A DNA stretch of 64,000 nucleotides from contig NZ_QWGR01000002.1 in NCBI RefSeq assembly GCF_003576475.1, positions 493,941-557,940 of the forward strand. Reading direction: 5' to 3'. The translations under genes and the position numbers were made by a program. Under the pieces are notes generated by a model that saw only the letters and a program-made list of their open reading frames with translations, was not told the origin of the DNA and made no database searches. This document shows positions 53,528 to 62,174 of this stretch, piece by piece. Each line of letters begins with the position of its first letter. Positions within the stretch are counted from its first letter, which is position 1. Source of the DNA: Maribellus luteus. Its GTDB lineage: Bacteria; Bacteroidota; Bacteroidia; Bacteroidales; Prolixibacteraceae.

Positions 53528-55162
53528 ATGCCAACGGTAGCACAGCAATTTGCGCACACCCTTCGCGATATAGGCGTGCGGTATGTATTTGGCGTTCCCA
53601 GTGGAAACATGATTGATTACATCGAGGCTCTTCGGGAGGAAGAGGGAATCGATTTTATATTGGTGGGACACGAAGCTACAGCAGCCATCATGGCCGATAT
53701 TTGCGGGCGGCTCACTGGCATTCCGGGAGTGTGTTTTGCCACTTTTGGGCCGGGAGCCACCAACTTAAGCACGGGTGTTGGAGAAGCTTTGCTCGACCGC
53801 TCACCGGTTCTTGCTTTTACCGACGAGATGCCCGATCATTTATTGAACCGGGTGGTGCAAATGAATGTCAATCATCAGCAGTTATTTTTTCCGCTTACAA
53901 AACATACCACGCGCATGAATGCCGGTAATGTGGAAGATATTATTTTGAAAGCGGCGGGCATTGCCACCTCCGATGTGCCGGGGCCGGTTCATATCGGCGT
54001 TCCTGCAGACATCGGAAGGCAACAGGTTCGGGAGACCGGTAACGAACTGGAGTATTTGCGTGTGGAGAAAAAGCGATGGTCTCCGCTGGTGCCCGAACAG
54101 GTTCGTAAAATCGAAAGACTATGGAAGAAAAGCGAAAAGCCCGTTTTGGCCGTTGGAATGGCTGCTGTGCGGGCCGGAGTAAAAGATTTGATTGTTGAGT
54201 TGGCGGAGAAAAACAATATTCCGGTGGTATTAACGCCCATGGCAAAAGGTATTTTTCCCGAAGATCATCCCCTCTACGTGGGTGTGCTGTTTCATGCATT
54301 GTCGGATACGGTGGCGGAAACTCACGGCGAAGCCGATTTGATTGTCGGGATTGGTTACGATCCGGTAGAATTTAACTATGAAGATTGGATGCCGGCAGTT
54401 CCCTTGATTCATATTGATGAAAAAGAAGCCGATGTGGATACCGGAAAACTTCGCGAGGTTTTGAACGTAACCGGAAACATTGAGGTGGCTTTGCTGGAGT
54501 TGTTAAACCTAAGCAGTTCACCCAAAAAGTGGGACCGGGATGAGCTGGCGGAGCGAAGAAACAGAATGTTTCAAAAGTTGTTGCCGCCACCTGAAACTTT
54601 TGGGCCGCGGACAATTTTGCACAAACTAAGAGAAGCCTTGCCCCCGGAGGGAATTTTAACTGTGGATGTTGGGGCTCATCTGCATTTGCTGGGCCAGATG
54701 TGGAGAACGCCTTCTCCTGAAAAATTGTTCATGACAAACGGATGGTCGGGGATGGGATTTGCAATTCCGGCGGCAATGGCTGCCAAGCTGAATAATCCTA
54801 CACTTCCGGTGGTAGCTTTGTTGGGCGATGGGGGTTTTTACATGACTGTGGGTGAACTGGCAGCAGCAAAAAGACTCCATCTGAATATCGTATTTGTAGT
54901 GATTTACGATCAAAGCCTGTCACTCATCCACATCAAACAGAAAAAGAAAGCATACAACCCGCACTATGGGACTGATCTGGACTTGCTTCCCGAAGTAGCC
55001 ACAAACCATTATTTTGGAGTGCCTGTTCTTCGGGCAACTGATGTGGGTACCTATCAACAAGCACTCGAAACTGCATTTAGTGCACAAGGACCGGTAGTGC
55101 TGGAAGTATTTGTTGATGCAGGCGAATACAGTGACTTGTTGCTTCGGGCAAATCGGTTATAA
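53528..55162 (+). CDS. thiamine-diphosphate-dependent enzyme (acetolactate synthase / benzoylformate decarboxylase family)
   Basis: The product has 544 residues from the ATG at 53528; an upstream start would overlap the terminator region. The Pyr domain has the catalytic Glu in VGHEATAAIMAD (Glu49). A central domain follows, then the PP domain with GDGGFYMTVGELAAAK. The magnesium-binding Asn-Asn that ends this motif in most relatives reads Tyr-Asp here (VVIYDQS), which is unusual. The reaction is not predictable from sequence: acetolactate synthase, a keto-acid decarboxylase or an oxalyl-CoA-type enzyme are options. No small ilvN-like subunit is adjacent. Confidence 0.8.
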   Translation: MPTVAQQFAHTLRDIGVRYVFGVPSGNMIDYIEALREEEGIDFILVGHEATAAIMADICGRLTGIPGVCFATFGPGATNLSTGVGEALLDRSPVLAFTDEMPDHLLNRVVQMNVNHQQLFFPLTKHTTRMNAGNVEDIILKAAGIATSDVPGPVHIGVPADIGRQQVRETGNELEYLRVEKKRWSPLVPEQVRKIERLWKKSEKPVLAVGMAAVRAGVKDLIVELAEKNNIPVVLTPMAKGIFPEDHPLYVGVLFHALSDTVAETHGEADLIVGIGYDPVEFNYEDWMPAVPLIHIDEKEADVDTGKLREVLNVTGNIEVALLELLNLSSSPKKWDRDELAERRNRMFQKLLPPPETFGPRTILHKLREALPPEGILTVDVGAHLHLLGQMWRTPSPEKLFMTNGWSGMGFAIPAAMAAKLNNPTLPVVALLGDGGFYMTVGELAAAKRLHLNIVFVVIYDQSLSLIHIKQKKKAYNPHYGTDLDLLPEVATNHYFGVPVLRATDVGTYQQALETAFSAQGPVVLEVFVDAGEYSDLLLRANRL

Positions 55163-55747
55163 ATGGCAGCTTTCTGTCGGAATAATTGCTGTATATTTTA
55201 CGGGATAGCCTCCGTTTCCCTTTAAATGATGAGGTTCCCAGGCTCTTCATTCGCTGGGTTTTTAGACCGAAACAGGTAAGTAATTTCCTGTTAGTTTATA
55301 CGGGAAATTACGTAGAGTTTGTTGGGACGCTTTTGGTGCATAAATGTGCATTTCCTTAAAATTTGAGACTCCAGATAAATCTCGAAAAACAGATCGTTTA
55401 CTCCGTTTTTGCAGCGCTCTGTACCGTTTTTTATTACCTGTGAGAGCCTTTTGGAATATAGACTTTCGGTAAAGTTAGTATTGCTGGTTGTGAGAAAATG
55501 TTCACTTCCAGATAAAATACAAAAAAGTGTTTATTTGGTGTTTTTTTCTTGTATTAATTGCGTAGTAAACCCGATTGACAAGCGGAGGGCTGGTGTTGTA
55601 ACTTGCTGTAAGAAAATTGTACTGGAAGCAAAAGCTTGACTTATCACCCCGTTTTTCTTGCATAACCCGAGTTCCGATACTGTGTGTGGACAATGATTGA
55701 AGTGATCTGATACTGTTAAAACGAACTTATTTTTAATACATCAGATT
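55163..55747. other. upstream region of the first repeat adhesin
   Basis: No supported gene in 585 bases. Short frames are present but have neither conserved features nor plausible starts. The last 14 bases (ACATCAGATTATG and the following base) match the sequence before the second adhesin at 62165-62177 (TTATCAGATTATG). Confidence 0.5.
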
Positions 55748-58700
55748 ATGAAACAAAATTACTTGAAACTACCAGACACACCAAAGTTGTTGTCTGGTTT
55801 AATGAAGCGAACATTCTTTTGGTGTTGCCGCTTCTTACTTTTGGCATTTATTGTCGGCTATTCAACTCTTTCGGCCACCAGCCAAATAATTACCGATGGA
55901 GCTGCTGTAAAAGCAAATTTTGGAATAGATGCGGATGTTTACACGAACTATTTATTGGATCCTTCACTTTCAGGGACTACAGCTAATGGGACAGACGATT
56001 GGTTTGAAAATTTATCGCTGTATCCCGGGAACGGATCACCGGTTTTCACACCATCTCCGACATTTATTAATGCGATCATTGCCCAGATGGCAATTGATGA
56101 GAATTTCAGTTTTACAATTAGGATGGGTGTGCCGAGAAACTCCAAATTGGAGATTCCTTCATCTCCCGGAGATTCAATACTATGGATCGACGGGGTATAT
56201 GCAAGGGACAACAATACTGCCGGAAACGGGAAAGACAGTACTGCTTTTGCGGGGACCTCGGATAAAAACTTTCAGGATCCTTCAACATGGAATGTTGGTA
56301 TTAAAGATCCCTATCAAAAGGGAGACCTAATTGATGTTTATGGTCATATGCGGGAGGACCCGGACGGAGATGTTTGGGGAATCGGTGCTTTTTCCACCCG
56401 TTCAACTTCAGGATCCGTTCATGCTGATTTTGAGTTTTTTGCTAATCAGATAGGATATGATGGGGCACATTTTACCAATACCGGTACTGATCACGGTCAT
56501 ACTTCATGGACGTTTGATGCAGATGGGGTAGTATTAACAGCCGGAGACCTGATTGTGAGTATTGACTACGAAAAAGGTGGTGGTGACCCGGTGGCTAGTA
56601 TACGTGTTTGGGTAAGCGAAACTGACTACACGAATGGACTTGCAAATTTCGATGCTGGTTCATCTTTCAATTTTACGGGAGCTTTCACTACTGAATCTGG
56701 TGTTGGTTTTGGCTATGCAGAAATAGAACCCGCAGTAGCAGGAGGAGATCCGGCTGCCTGGGCAGTCGTAAACATTGACAGTGTTTCACCTGCACCGCCT
56801 TGGGGAACTATAGAAGGTCCGCAAGCCGACGTAAACGATGAGTATCTTCCGCTTCAATTTGCAGAATTTGCCATTAATATGTCATTTCTGGGATTGGATG
56901 CATTTGGCGGAGATGCCTGTAACAAAACTCTGGGAAGCCTGTTGGTGAAGACCAGAAGCTCGCCAAGTTTTGAATCGGAAATGCATGATTTTGTTGGCCC
57001 ATTGACCTTTGGTTACGATTTGGAAACCAAAATAGTGGCGATGGATCTGGATTCCTGTGATGATGGGAATAATCAGTTCGATTTGATGACAGCTGTAGAT
57101 AGCTTTGGAGACGGGAATGTAACATTTTATGCTATGAGCGCCGATGCATTTGCTACTCCTCCTGTAAATGCTATTTCTTCCATCCAAAACTTACCGGTGG
57201 GAGATACCATGTTCTGGGTACGAAGTTCAAACCCCGAAGATCAGGGATGTTTTGCCGTTGATTCGTTTATGGTAACCGTTCACGACAATCCAACCTGTAG
57301 CGTAGCAACTACAGATCAGACAAATTTTTCGACAACAAATGGAACAGCCAAAGTAACAGTTAGCGGAGGTGAAGGACCGTTTACTTACGTATGGTCAACC
57401 GATAATGGTTCAATTGGAGGTGGACAAGGAACTGACAGTATATATGGTTTGAGTATTGGGAGATATTATGTTAACATAGTGGATGCCAACGGATGTACAA
57501 CAGCATGTAACGATTCCGTTGGATGGGCTCCTACAGCGCCAACCTGTGAGCTTTTTACAGCTGATGTTGAATGTTTTGGAGCAGAAACCGGTTATGCTTG
57601 GGCCGTAGTAACTCCAACCGGACCGGATAGTTTCCCTCCCTATACATATTATTGGTACAAAGGGACAGGATTCGATCAGGTATTTTTAGACTCGACTGTA
57701 ACCAATAGCATGGTTGATACCATGTTTGGCTTGGGAGCTGGAGTTTACGTAGTTGAGATAAAAAACAGCGTTGATCCGAATACTACAACTTGTGGAGATA
57801 CAATCAAGGAACCTCCTTATAATCCTGTTGTAGTCGAATGTTCAAGTTTAACACTTGACTCATGCATGGACCAGTCCGCGGTAGATCAGGCTTTTGCCAA
57901 TTGGTTGGATACCGCTTTTATGGTAAGCGGTGGAACTGATCCTCTTGATACAATCTATAAAGTAGATGATATAATAGCTGATTTAGATACCGTGGATGCC
58001 CCATCGGCATGTGGTGGCCTTGTGGCAATTAAAATGATAGTTACAGACTATTGTGGACTGATGGATAGCTGTGAAGCTACTTTCATGGTAGCGTATGCAC
58101 CAGCTTTGGTGGTAACCTGTCCGGGAGATCTGACGCTAAGCAGCTGTCTGACGCAGGATTCAGTAACCACTGCGTTTAACGCTTGGCTTGCAGGGTTCAG
58201 CTCAGATGGAGGTTGCAATGCTGAAGAAACCGATTTGAGCAATGTAGCAACAGCGATGGCATGCGGCGACTCGATCACGATCAAATTCAAGGCATGGGAC
58301 AGCTGTGAACAGGTTGACAGTTGTACGGCAACATTCAAGGTAGACTATGCACCTGAGTTGAAAGTAGACTGCCCGGGAGATCTGACACTAAGCAGCTGTC
58401 TGACGCAGGATTCAGTAACCACTGCGTTTAACGCATGGCTTGCCGAATTTGGCTCGGAAGGAGGTTGTAATACCGAAGAAACTGATTTGAGCAATGTGAC
58501 AACCGCGATGGCGTGCGGCGACTCGATCACGATCAAGTTCAAGGCATGGGACAGCTGTGAACAAGCCGACAGTTGTGAGGCTACGTTCAAGGTAGACTAT
58601 GCACCTGAGTTGGAAGTAAGCTGTCCGGGAGATTTGACACTAAGTAGCTGTCTGACACAGGATTCAGTCACAAGAGCCTTTGACGCATGGCTTGCCGAGT

Positions 58701-60742
58701 TTGGCTCGGAAGGAGGTTGTAATACCGAAGAAACCGATTTGAGCAATGTGACAACCGCGATGGCGTGCGGCGACTCGATCACGATCAAGTTCAAGGCATG
58801 GGACAGCTGTGAACAGGCTGACAGTTGTATGGCAACGTTCAAGGTAGACTATGCACCTGAGTTGGAAGTAAGCTGTCCGGGCGACTTGACCCTCAGCAGC
58901 TGTCTGACACAGGATTCAGTTACAAGGGCTTTTGATGCATGGCTTGCTGAATTTGGCTCGGAAGGAGGTTGTAATACCGAAGAAACCGATTTGAGCAATG
59001 TAGCAACAGCGATGGCGTGCGGCGACTCGATCACGATCAAGTTCAAGGCATGGGATAGCTGTGAACAGGCTGACAGTTGTATGGCAACGTTCAAGGTAGA
59101 CTATGCACCTGAATTGAAAGTAAGCTGTCCGGGAGATTTGACACTAAGCAGCTGTCTGACACAGGATTCAGTAACAAGAGCTTTTGATGCATGGCTTGCA
59201 GAATTTGGCTCGGAAGGAGGTTGTAATACCGAAGAAACCGATTTAAGCAATGTAGCAACGGCGATGGCATGCGGCGACTCGATCACGATCAAGTTCAAGG
59301 CATGGGACAGCTGTGAACAGGCTGATAGTTGTGAGGCTACGTTCAAAGTAGACTATGCGCCTGAGTTGAAAGTAAGCTGTCCGGGAGATTTGACACTCAG
59401 CAGCTGTTTGACGCAGGATTCAGTAACAAGAGCCTTTGACGCATGGCTTGCAGAATTTGGCTCGGAAGGAGGTTGTAATACCGAAGAAACCGATTTAAGC
59501 AATGTAGCAACAGCGATGGCATGTGGCGACTCGATCACGATCAAGTTCAAGGCATGGGACAGCTGTGAACAGGCTGACAGTTGTATGGCAACGTTCAAGG
59601 TAGAGTATGATTTGGAAGCGCCCGTTATTACCATCAACATTTTGCAGGATTCAACTTGTAACGCTGACCCGGATGCCACAGCAACATATGTCGACTGTCA
59701 GGGAGAAGGTAATGCAACTCTGCAATCACTTAATAAGGTTGCAGTTGATCCATCAGATCCGAATAAGTGCGATGAATATTGGATTTATACATTCTATGCT
59801 GAGGACAGTTGTGGAAATTCTGCAACAGCAACGGATACGCTATACCGGTTTACTGAATCTGAAGGCGATTGTGAAACAGCATTTGCTCGTTTACCGGAGC
59901 CGGATTTGGGGCCTGCGCCTTATACGACCGAAATTGGAGCAAGATGCTTCCTGGATGAGCCTGACACTGCCATATTCAACCGTTGGGGCTGGACTAACAG
60001 AGTCAAAGTTGGTCAGGATTCTGTCTACATACTGGACGTTTACGCCGGTGCCGGTCAGTGCGACCTGAGTAAAGGTACCTGGGTTGGAACCGTTACTTTA
60101 TCCTTTAGTGGTTCTACCATGAACGTGGTATACGATCTATTAGAGGGTTATGTAATAAGTGAAGCACATATTTATGCAGGCACCAACATGTATCCAACAA
60201 GGAAAAATGGTAAGCACAAGGGTGAATACACCGTTGCTCCGGGACAGTATACGGTAGTATGGGAAAACGAACCACCTGCAACCGGTCTCGACGTTGTCCT
60301 TACAGGTGTTTCTGATGGTGATTACATTTTTGTAATCGTTCATTCAGTAGTATGTATACCAACTTGCGATTGCCCGGAAACGGTTAGAACTGACATCTCA
60401 TTAGCGTCAGCAACGATCGTAACCACAAGAACAAATGGTAAGAAAAGTGCCGAGATCAATGATGTTGGAGTTGTTACCGAAGGACAATTGAAGGTTTACC
60501 CCAACCCGTTCACCAGCAAGGTAACTTTCGAATTTGTATCGCCGGTTGATGCATATGGAACACTTGAATTGTACAACATTACCGGACAAAGAGTGGCCCG
60601 GGTACTGGATCGCTTTGTTATCGGTGGAGAACTGAATAAAGTTGAATTCCAACCAAGCAATGAGGTTTCAGGTATCTATCTGTACCGACTTGACCTGGAT
60701 GGCGAAATTCAAATTGGAAGGGTTATTTACAAACGAGAATAA
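55748..60742 (+). CDS. giant secreted repeat protein with T9SS sorting domain
   Basis: The product has 1664 residues. An extended signal peptide ends near residue 47 (hydrophobic FLLLAFIVGYSTLSATSQ). An N-terminal module (about 48-350) resembles that of the protein at 62175. Two SprB-like repeats follow (about 515-690; GPFTYVWSTDNG ... GRYYVNIVDANGCT). Then comes a degenerate and six near-identical 84-residue units (791-1294), each with six cysteines and a HYR-like end (FKAWDSCEQADSC ATFKV). The C-terminal 90 residues are a T9SS type A domain (VYPNPFTSKVTFEF ... GIYLYRLDLDGE). It is probably a cell-surface adhesin or matrix protein. Confidence 0.88.
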   Translation: MKQNYLKLPDTPKLLSGLMKRTFFWCCRFLLLAFIVGYSTLSATSQIITDGAAVKANFGIDADVYTNYLLDPSLSGTTANGTDDWFENLSLYPGNGSPVFTPSPTFINAIIAQMAIDENFSFTIRMGVPRNSKLEIPSSPGDSILWIDGVYARDNNTAGNGKDSTAFAGTSDKNFQDPSTWNVGIKDPYQKGDLIDVYGHMREDPDGDVWGIGAFSTRSTSGSVHADFEFFANQIGYDGAHFTNTGTDHGHTSWTFDADGVVLTAGDLIVSIDYEKGGGDPVASIRVWVSETDYTNGLANFDAGSSFNFTGAFTTESGVGFGYAEIEPAVAGGDPAAWAVVNIDSVSPAPPWGTIEGPQADVNDEYLPLQFAEFAINMSFLGLDAFGGDACNKTLGSLLVKTRSSPSFESEMHDFVGPLTFGYDLETKIVAMDLDSCDDGNNQFDLMTAVDSFGDGNVTFYAMSADAFATPPVNAISSIQNLPVGDTMFWVRSSNPEDQGCFAVDSFMVTVHDNPTCSVATTDQTNFSTTNGTAKVTVSGGEGPFTYVWSTDNGSIGGGQGTDSIYGLSIGRYYVNIVDANGCTTACNDSVGWAPTAPTCELFTADVECFGAETGYAWAVVTPTGPDSFPPYTYYWYKGTGFDQVFLDSTVTNSMVDTMFGLGAGVYVVEIKNSVDPNTTTCGDTIKEPPYNPVVVECSSLTLDSCMDQSAVDQAFANWLDTAFMVSGGTDPLDTIYKVDDIIADLDTVDAPSACGGLVAIKMIVTDYCGLMDSCEATFMVAYAPALVVTCPGDLTLSSCLTQDSVTTAFNAWLAGFSSDGGCNAEETDLSNVATAMACGDSITIKFKAWDSCEQVDSCTATFKVDYAPELKVDCPGDLTLSSCLTQDSVTTAFNAWLAEFGSEGGCNTEETDLSNVTTAMACGDSITIKFKAWDSCEQADSCEATFKVDYAPELEVSCPGDLTLSSCLTQDSVTRAFDAWLAEFGSEGGCNTEETDLSNVTTAMACGDSITIKFKAWDSCEQADSCMATFKVDYAPELEVSCPGDLTLSSCLTQDSVTRAFDAWLAEFGSEGGCNTEETDLSNVATAMACGDSITIKFKAWDSCEQADSCMATFKVDYAPELKVSCPGDLTLSSCLTQDSVTRAFDAWLAEFGSEGGCNTEETDLSNVATAMACGDSITIKFKAWDSCEQADSCEATFKVDYAPELKVSCPGDLTLSSCLTQDSVTRAFDAWLAEFGSEGGCNTEETDLSNVATAMACGDSITIKFKAWDSCEQADSCMATFKVEYDLEAPVITINILQDSTCNADPDATATYVDCQGEGNATLQSLNKVAVDPSDPNKCDEYWIYTFYAEDSCGNSATATDTLYRFTESEGDCETAFARLPEPDLGPAPYTTEIGARCFLDEPDTAIFNRWGWTNRVKVGQDSVYILDVYAGAGQCDLSKGTWVGTVTLSFSGSTMNVVYDLLEGYVISEAHIYAGTNMYPTRKNGKHKGEYTVAPGQYTVVWENEPPATGLDVVLTGVSDGDYIFVIVHSVVCIPTCDCPETVRTDISLASATIVTTRTNGKKSAEINDVGVVTEGQLKVYPNPFTSKVTFEFVSPVDAYGTLELYNITGQRVARVLDRFVIGGELNKVEFQPSNEVSGIYLYRLDLDGEIQIGRVIYKRE
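58118..59629 (+). repeat. six tandem 252-bp repeats within the adhesin
   Basis: Units begin with the Cys codon of CPGDLTLSSC at 58118, 58370, 58622, 58874, 59126 and 59378, exactly 252 bases apart. They are near-identical at DNA level, with differences such as VTTAF/VTRAF, NAW/DAW and VATAM/VTTAM. Such homogeneity suggests recent expansion or gene conversion, and copy number may vary between strains. Assembly collapse from short reads is possible. Confidence 0.95.
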
Positions 60743-60813
60743 TGAATGGTAGACCCTTATTTTTTATCTGATATACATTCAGGATAATTCTGCCAGGGGC
60801 AGGGTTCTGCAAA

Positions 60814-60849
60814 GGGGCTGACTTTCAACGTCAGCCTCTTTCTTTTTTT
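60814..60849 (+). terminator. terminator of the first adhesin gene
   Basis: GGCTGAC (60816-60822) pairs with GTCAGCC (60830-60836), extended by G-T and G-C pairs to 60814/60838. A T-rich run follows up to 60849. Confidence 0.85.
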
Positions 60850-61293
60850 CGAATCTGATGTTTCTTTCAGAAAGATTTTGGTATGTCAGAGGATAACAAA
60901 GTATCTATGTGAATAGCTGAATTTATGTAGGTAATGAGTCTTTTATTAGTGCGGGTTGTCGCTTTTTGATGCTGTATTTTGCTGGTACGCCGTTTTCGCT
61001 CCACAAAGGCAGAGCTTGCTTTGTTTTATTCGGTTACGTACTCTCATCATTCATTGTTAAGGATATTTACGGATTGACTTGTATGCGTTTTTATACGTAA
61101 ATTGTACATGGAATTGCGGAACCTTACCCTTTGCAAAATAGATTTTAGATGGCTTTTATAAGTTGACTGATCAATGGATTTTATAGTTGATAATTTAACC
61201 TTCTGCCTGGGGTGACATTGAGTCAGAACGGATGGTGTTTGGTCAGCTGTAGATGAATAAACCATTTATCATGAATCAGAAAAGTTAAAAGCC
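60850..61293. other. upstream region of the LuxR-type regulator
   Basis: No supported gene. It is AT-rich, with no clear TTTG / TAnnTTTG pair. It separates the adhesin terminator from the regulator start. Confidence 0.4.
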
Positions 61294-61926
61294 ATGTGTA
61301 AAATCGCGATTTTGGAACGGTTTACCCTTTTAGGCGCTGGTATAGCATCCATTCTTAGTACTGATAATCAATGTGATGTAGTAATCGTTGCCCAAACAAA
61401 AGAGGAGCTGATCAGGCAGTTGGGCAAATCCATACCGGATGTAATTATAATAGATGTCATCCATGGAGACAACTCCGGTGTGAAGTCCGTAAAAAGAATT
61501 CGCCGTGTTTTTCCTGCTACCCCGTTATTGCTGATAGTAAGTGCCAACTATGCTGATTGTTTTGAAGAATACATTCGCATGGGAGTTAAGGGCTTTGTTT
61601 TTAATAATTCGGATGCGAAGGAACTAATAAAAGCCATAAAGAAGTTGAAGGAAGGTGAAGAATATTTCAACAGCAAAGTTTGGAGGATATTTAAAAGTTC
61701 CATTCAGTCGCGAAAGCACAAGGTTCAGGATCAGCGGCTAACCGACAGGGAGGTGTCTATTTTGAAGCTGTTTTCAAGTGGAATGACTTACAAGGAAATA
61801 GGTTCTGAATTAAATATTAGCCCGCGTACCGTGGAAACCCATAAACGAAATATTCTGGCAAAACTAAAAATCAACACTACTGCCGATATGGTAAAGTATG
61901 CCTACCGGCATCATATTCTTACGTAA
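61294..61926 (+). CDS. LuxR/NarL-type response regulator with altered receiver
   Basis: The product has 210 residues. The receiver domain (1-120) keeps the phospho-acceptor Asp54 (VIIIDVIHGDNSG) and a Ser at the Thr/Ser position (IVSANY). The N-terminal acidic pair is reduced to Glu8 (AILERF), and the conserved Lys before the last helix is Asn104 (GFVFNN). The GerE/LuxR HTH (149-193) is LTDREVSILKLFSSG ... ISPRTVETHKRNIL. No histidine kinase is adjacent. Phosphorylation may be weak or absent. It lies between two homologous adhesin genes on the same strand, so control of them is a reasonable inference. Confidence 0.9.
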   Translation: MCKIAILERFTLLGAGIASILSTDNQCDVVIVAQTKEELIRQLGKSIPDVIIIDVIHGDNSGVKSVKRIRRVFPATPLLLIVSANYADCFEEYIRMGVKGFVFNNSDAKELIKAIKKLKEGEEYFNSKVWRIFKSSIQSRKHKVQDQRLTDREVSILKLFSSGMTYKEIGSELNISPRTVETHKRNILAKLKINTTADMVKYAYRHHILT

Positions 61927-62174
61927 TTTTTCATTCACCTAAAGTCTCGTTTTTGGGCACCGGACCCCAATAAATGAGTATAAATCCTGATTGACTACGC
62001 CCCCTTTTCTGTTGTACCTTTTACCTTGTTAAAATTGATTAGAAGCAGAACTTATTATTCTCTTTACCCCGTTTAAAAAAACCAAAAACCACGAAAAGAT
62101 ACTGTCTTATCGGAGTTTGTTTGCTGATGATCTGATGCGAGTTAGAGGTTATTCAATTAAAAAATTATCAGATT

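Noticed and set aside
58118..59629. CRISPR-like array
   Set aside because: The 252-base units are coding, in frame and contiguous, with no short repeats separated by unique spacers.
58048..59679. Series of similar minus-strand frames of about 81 codons at 252-base spacing
   Set aside because: They are the reverse strand of the tandem repeats in the adhesin gene, so their similarity only reflects the DNA repeat.
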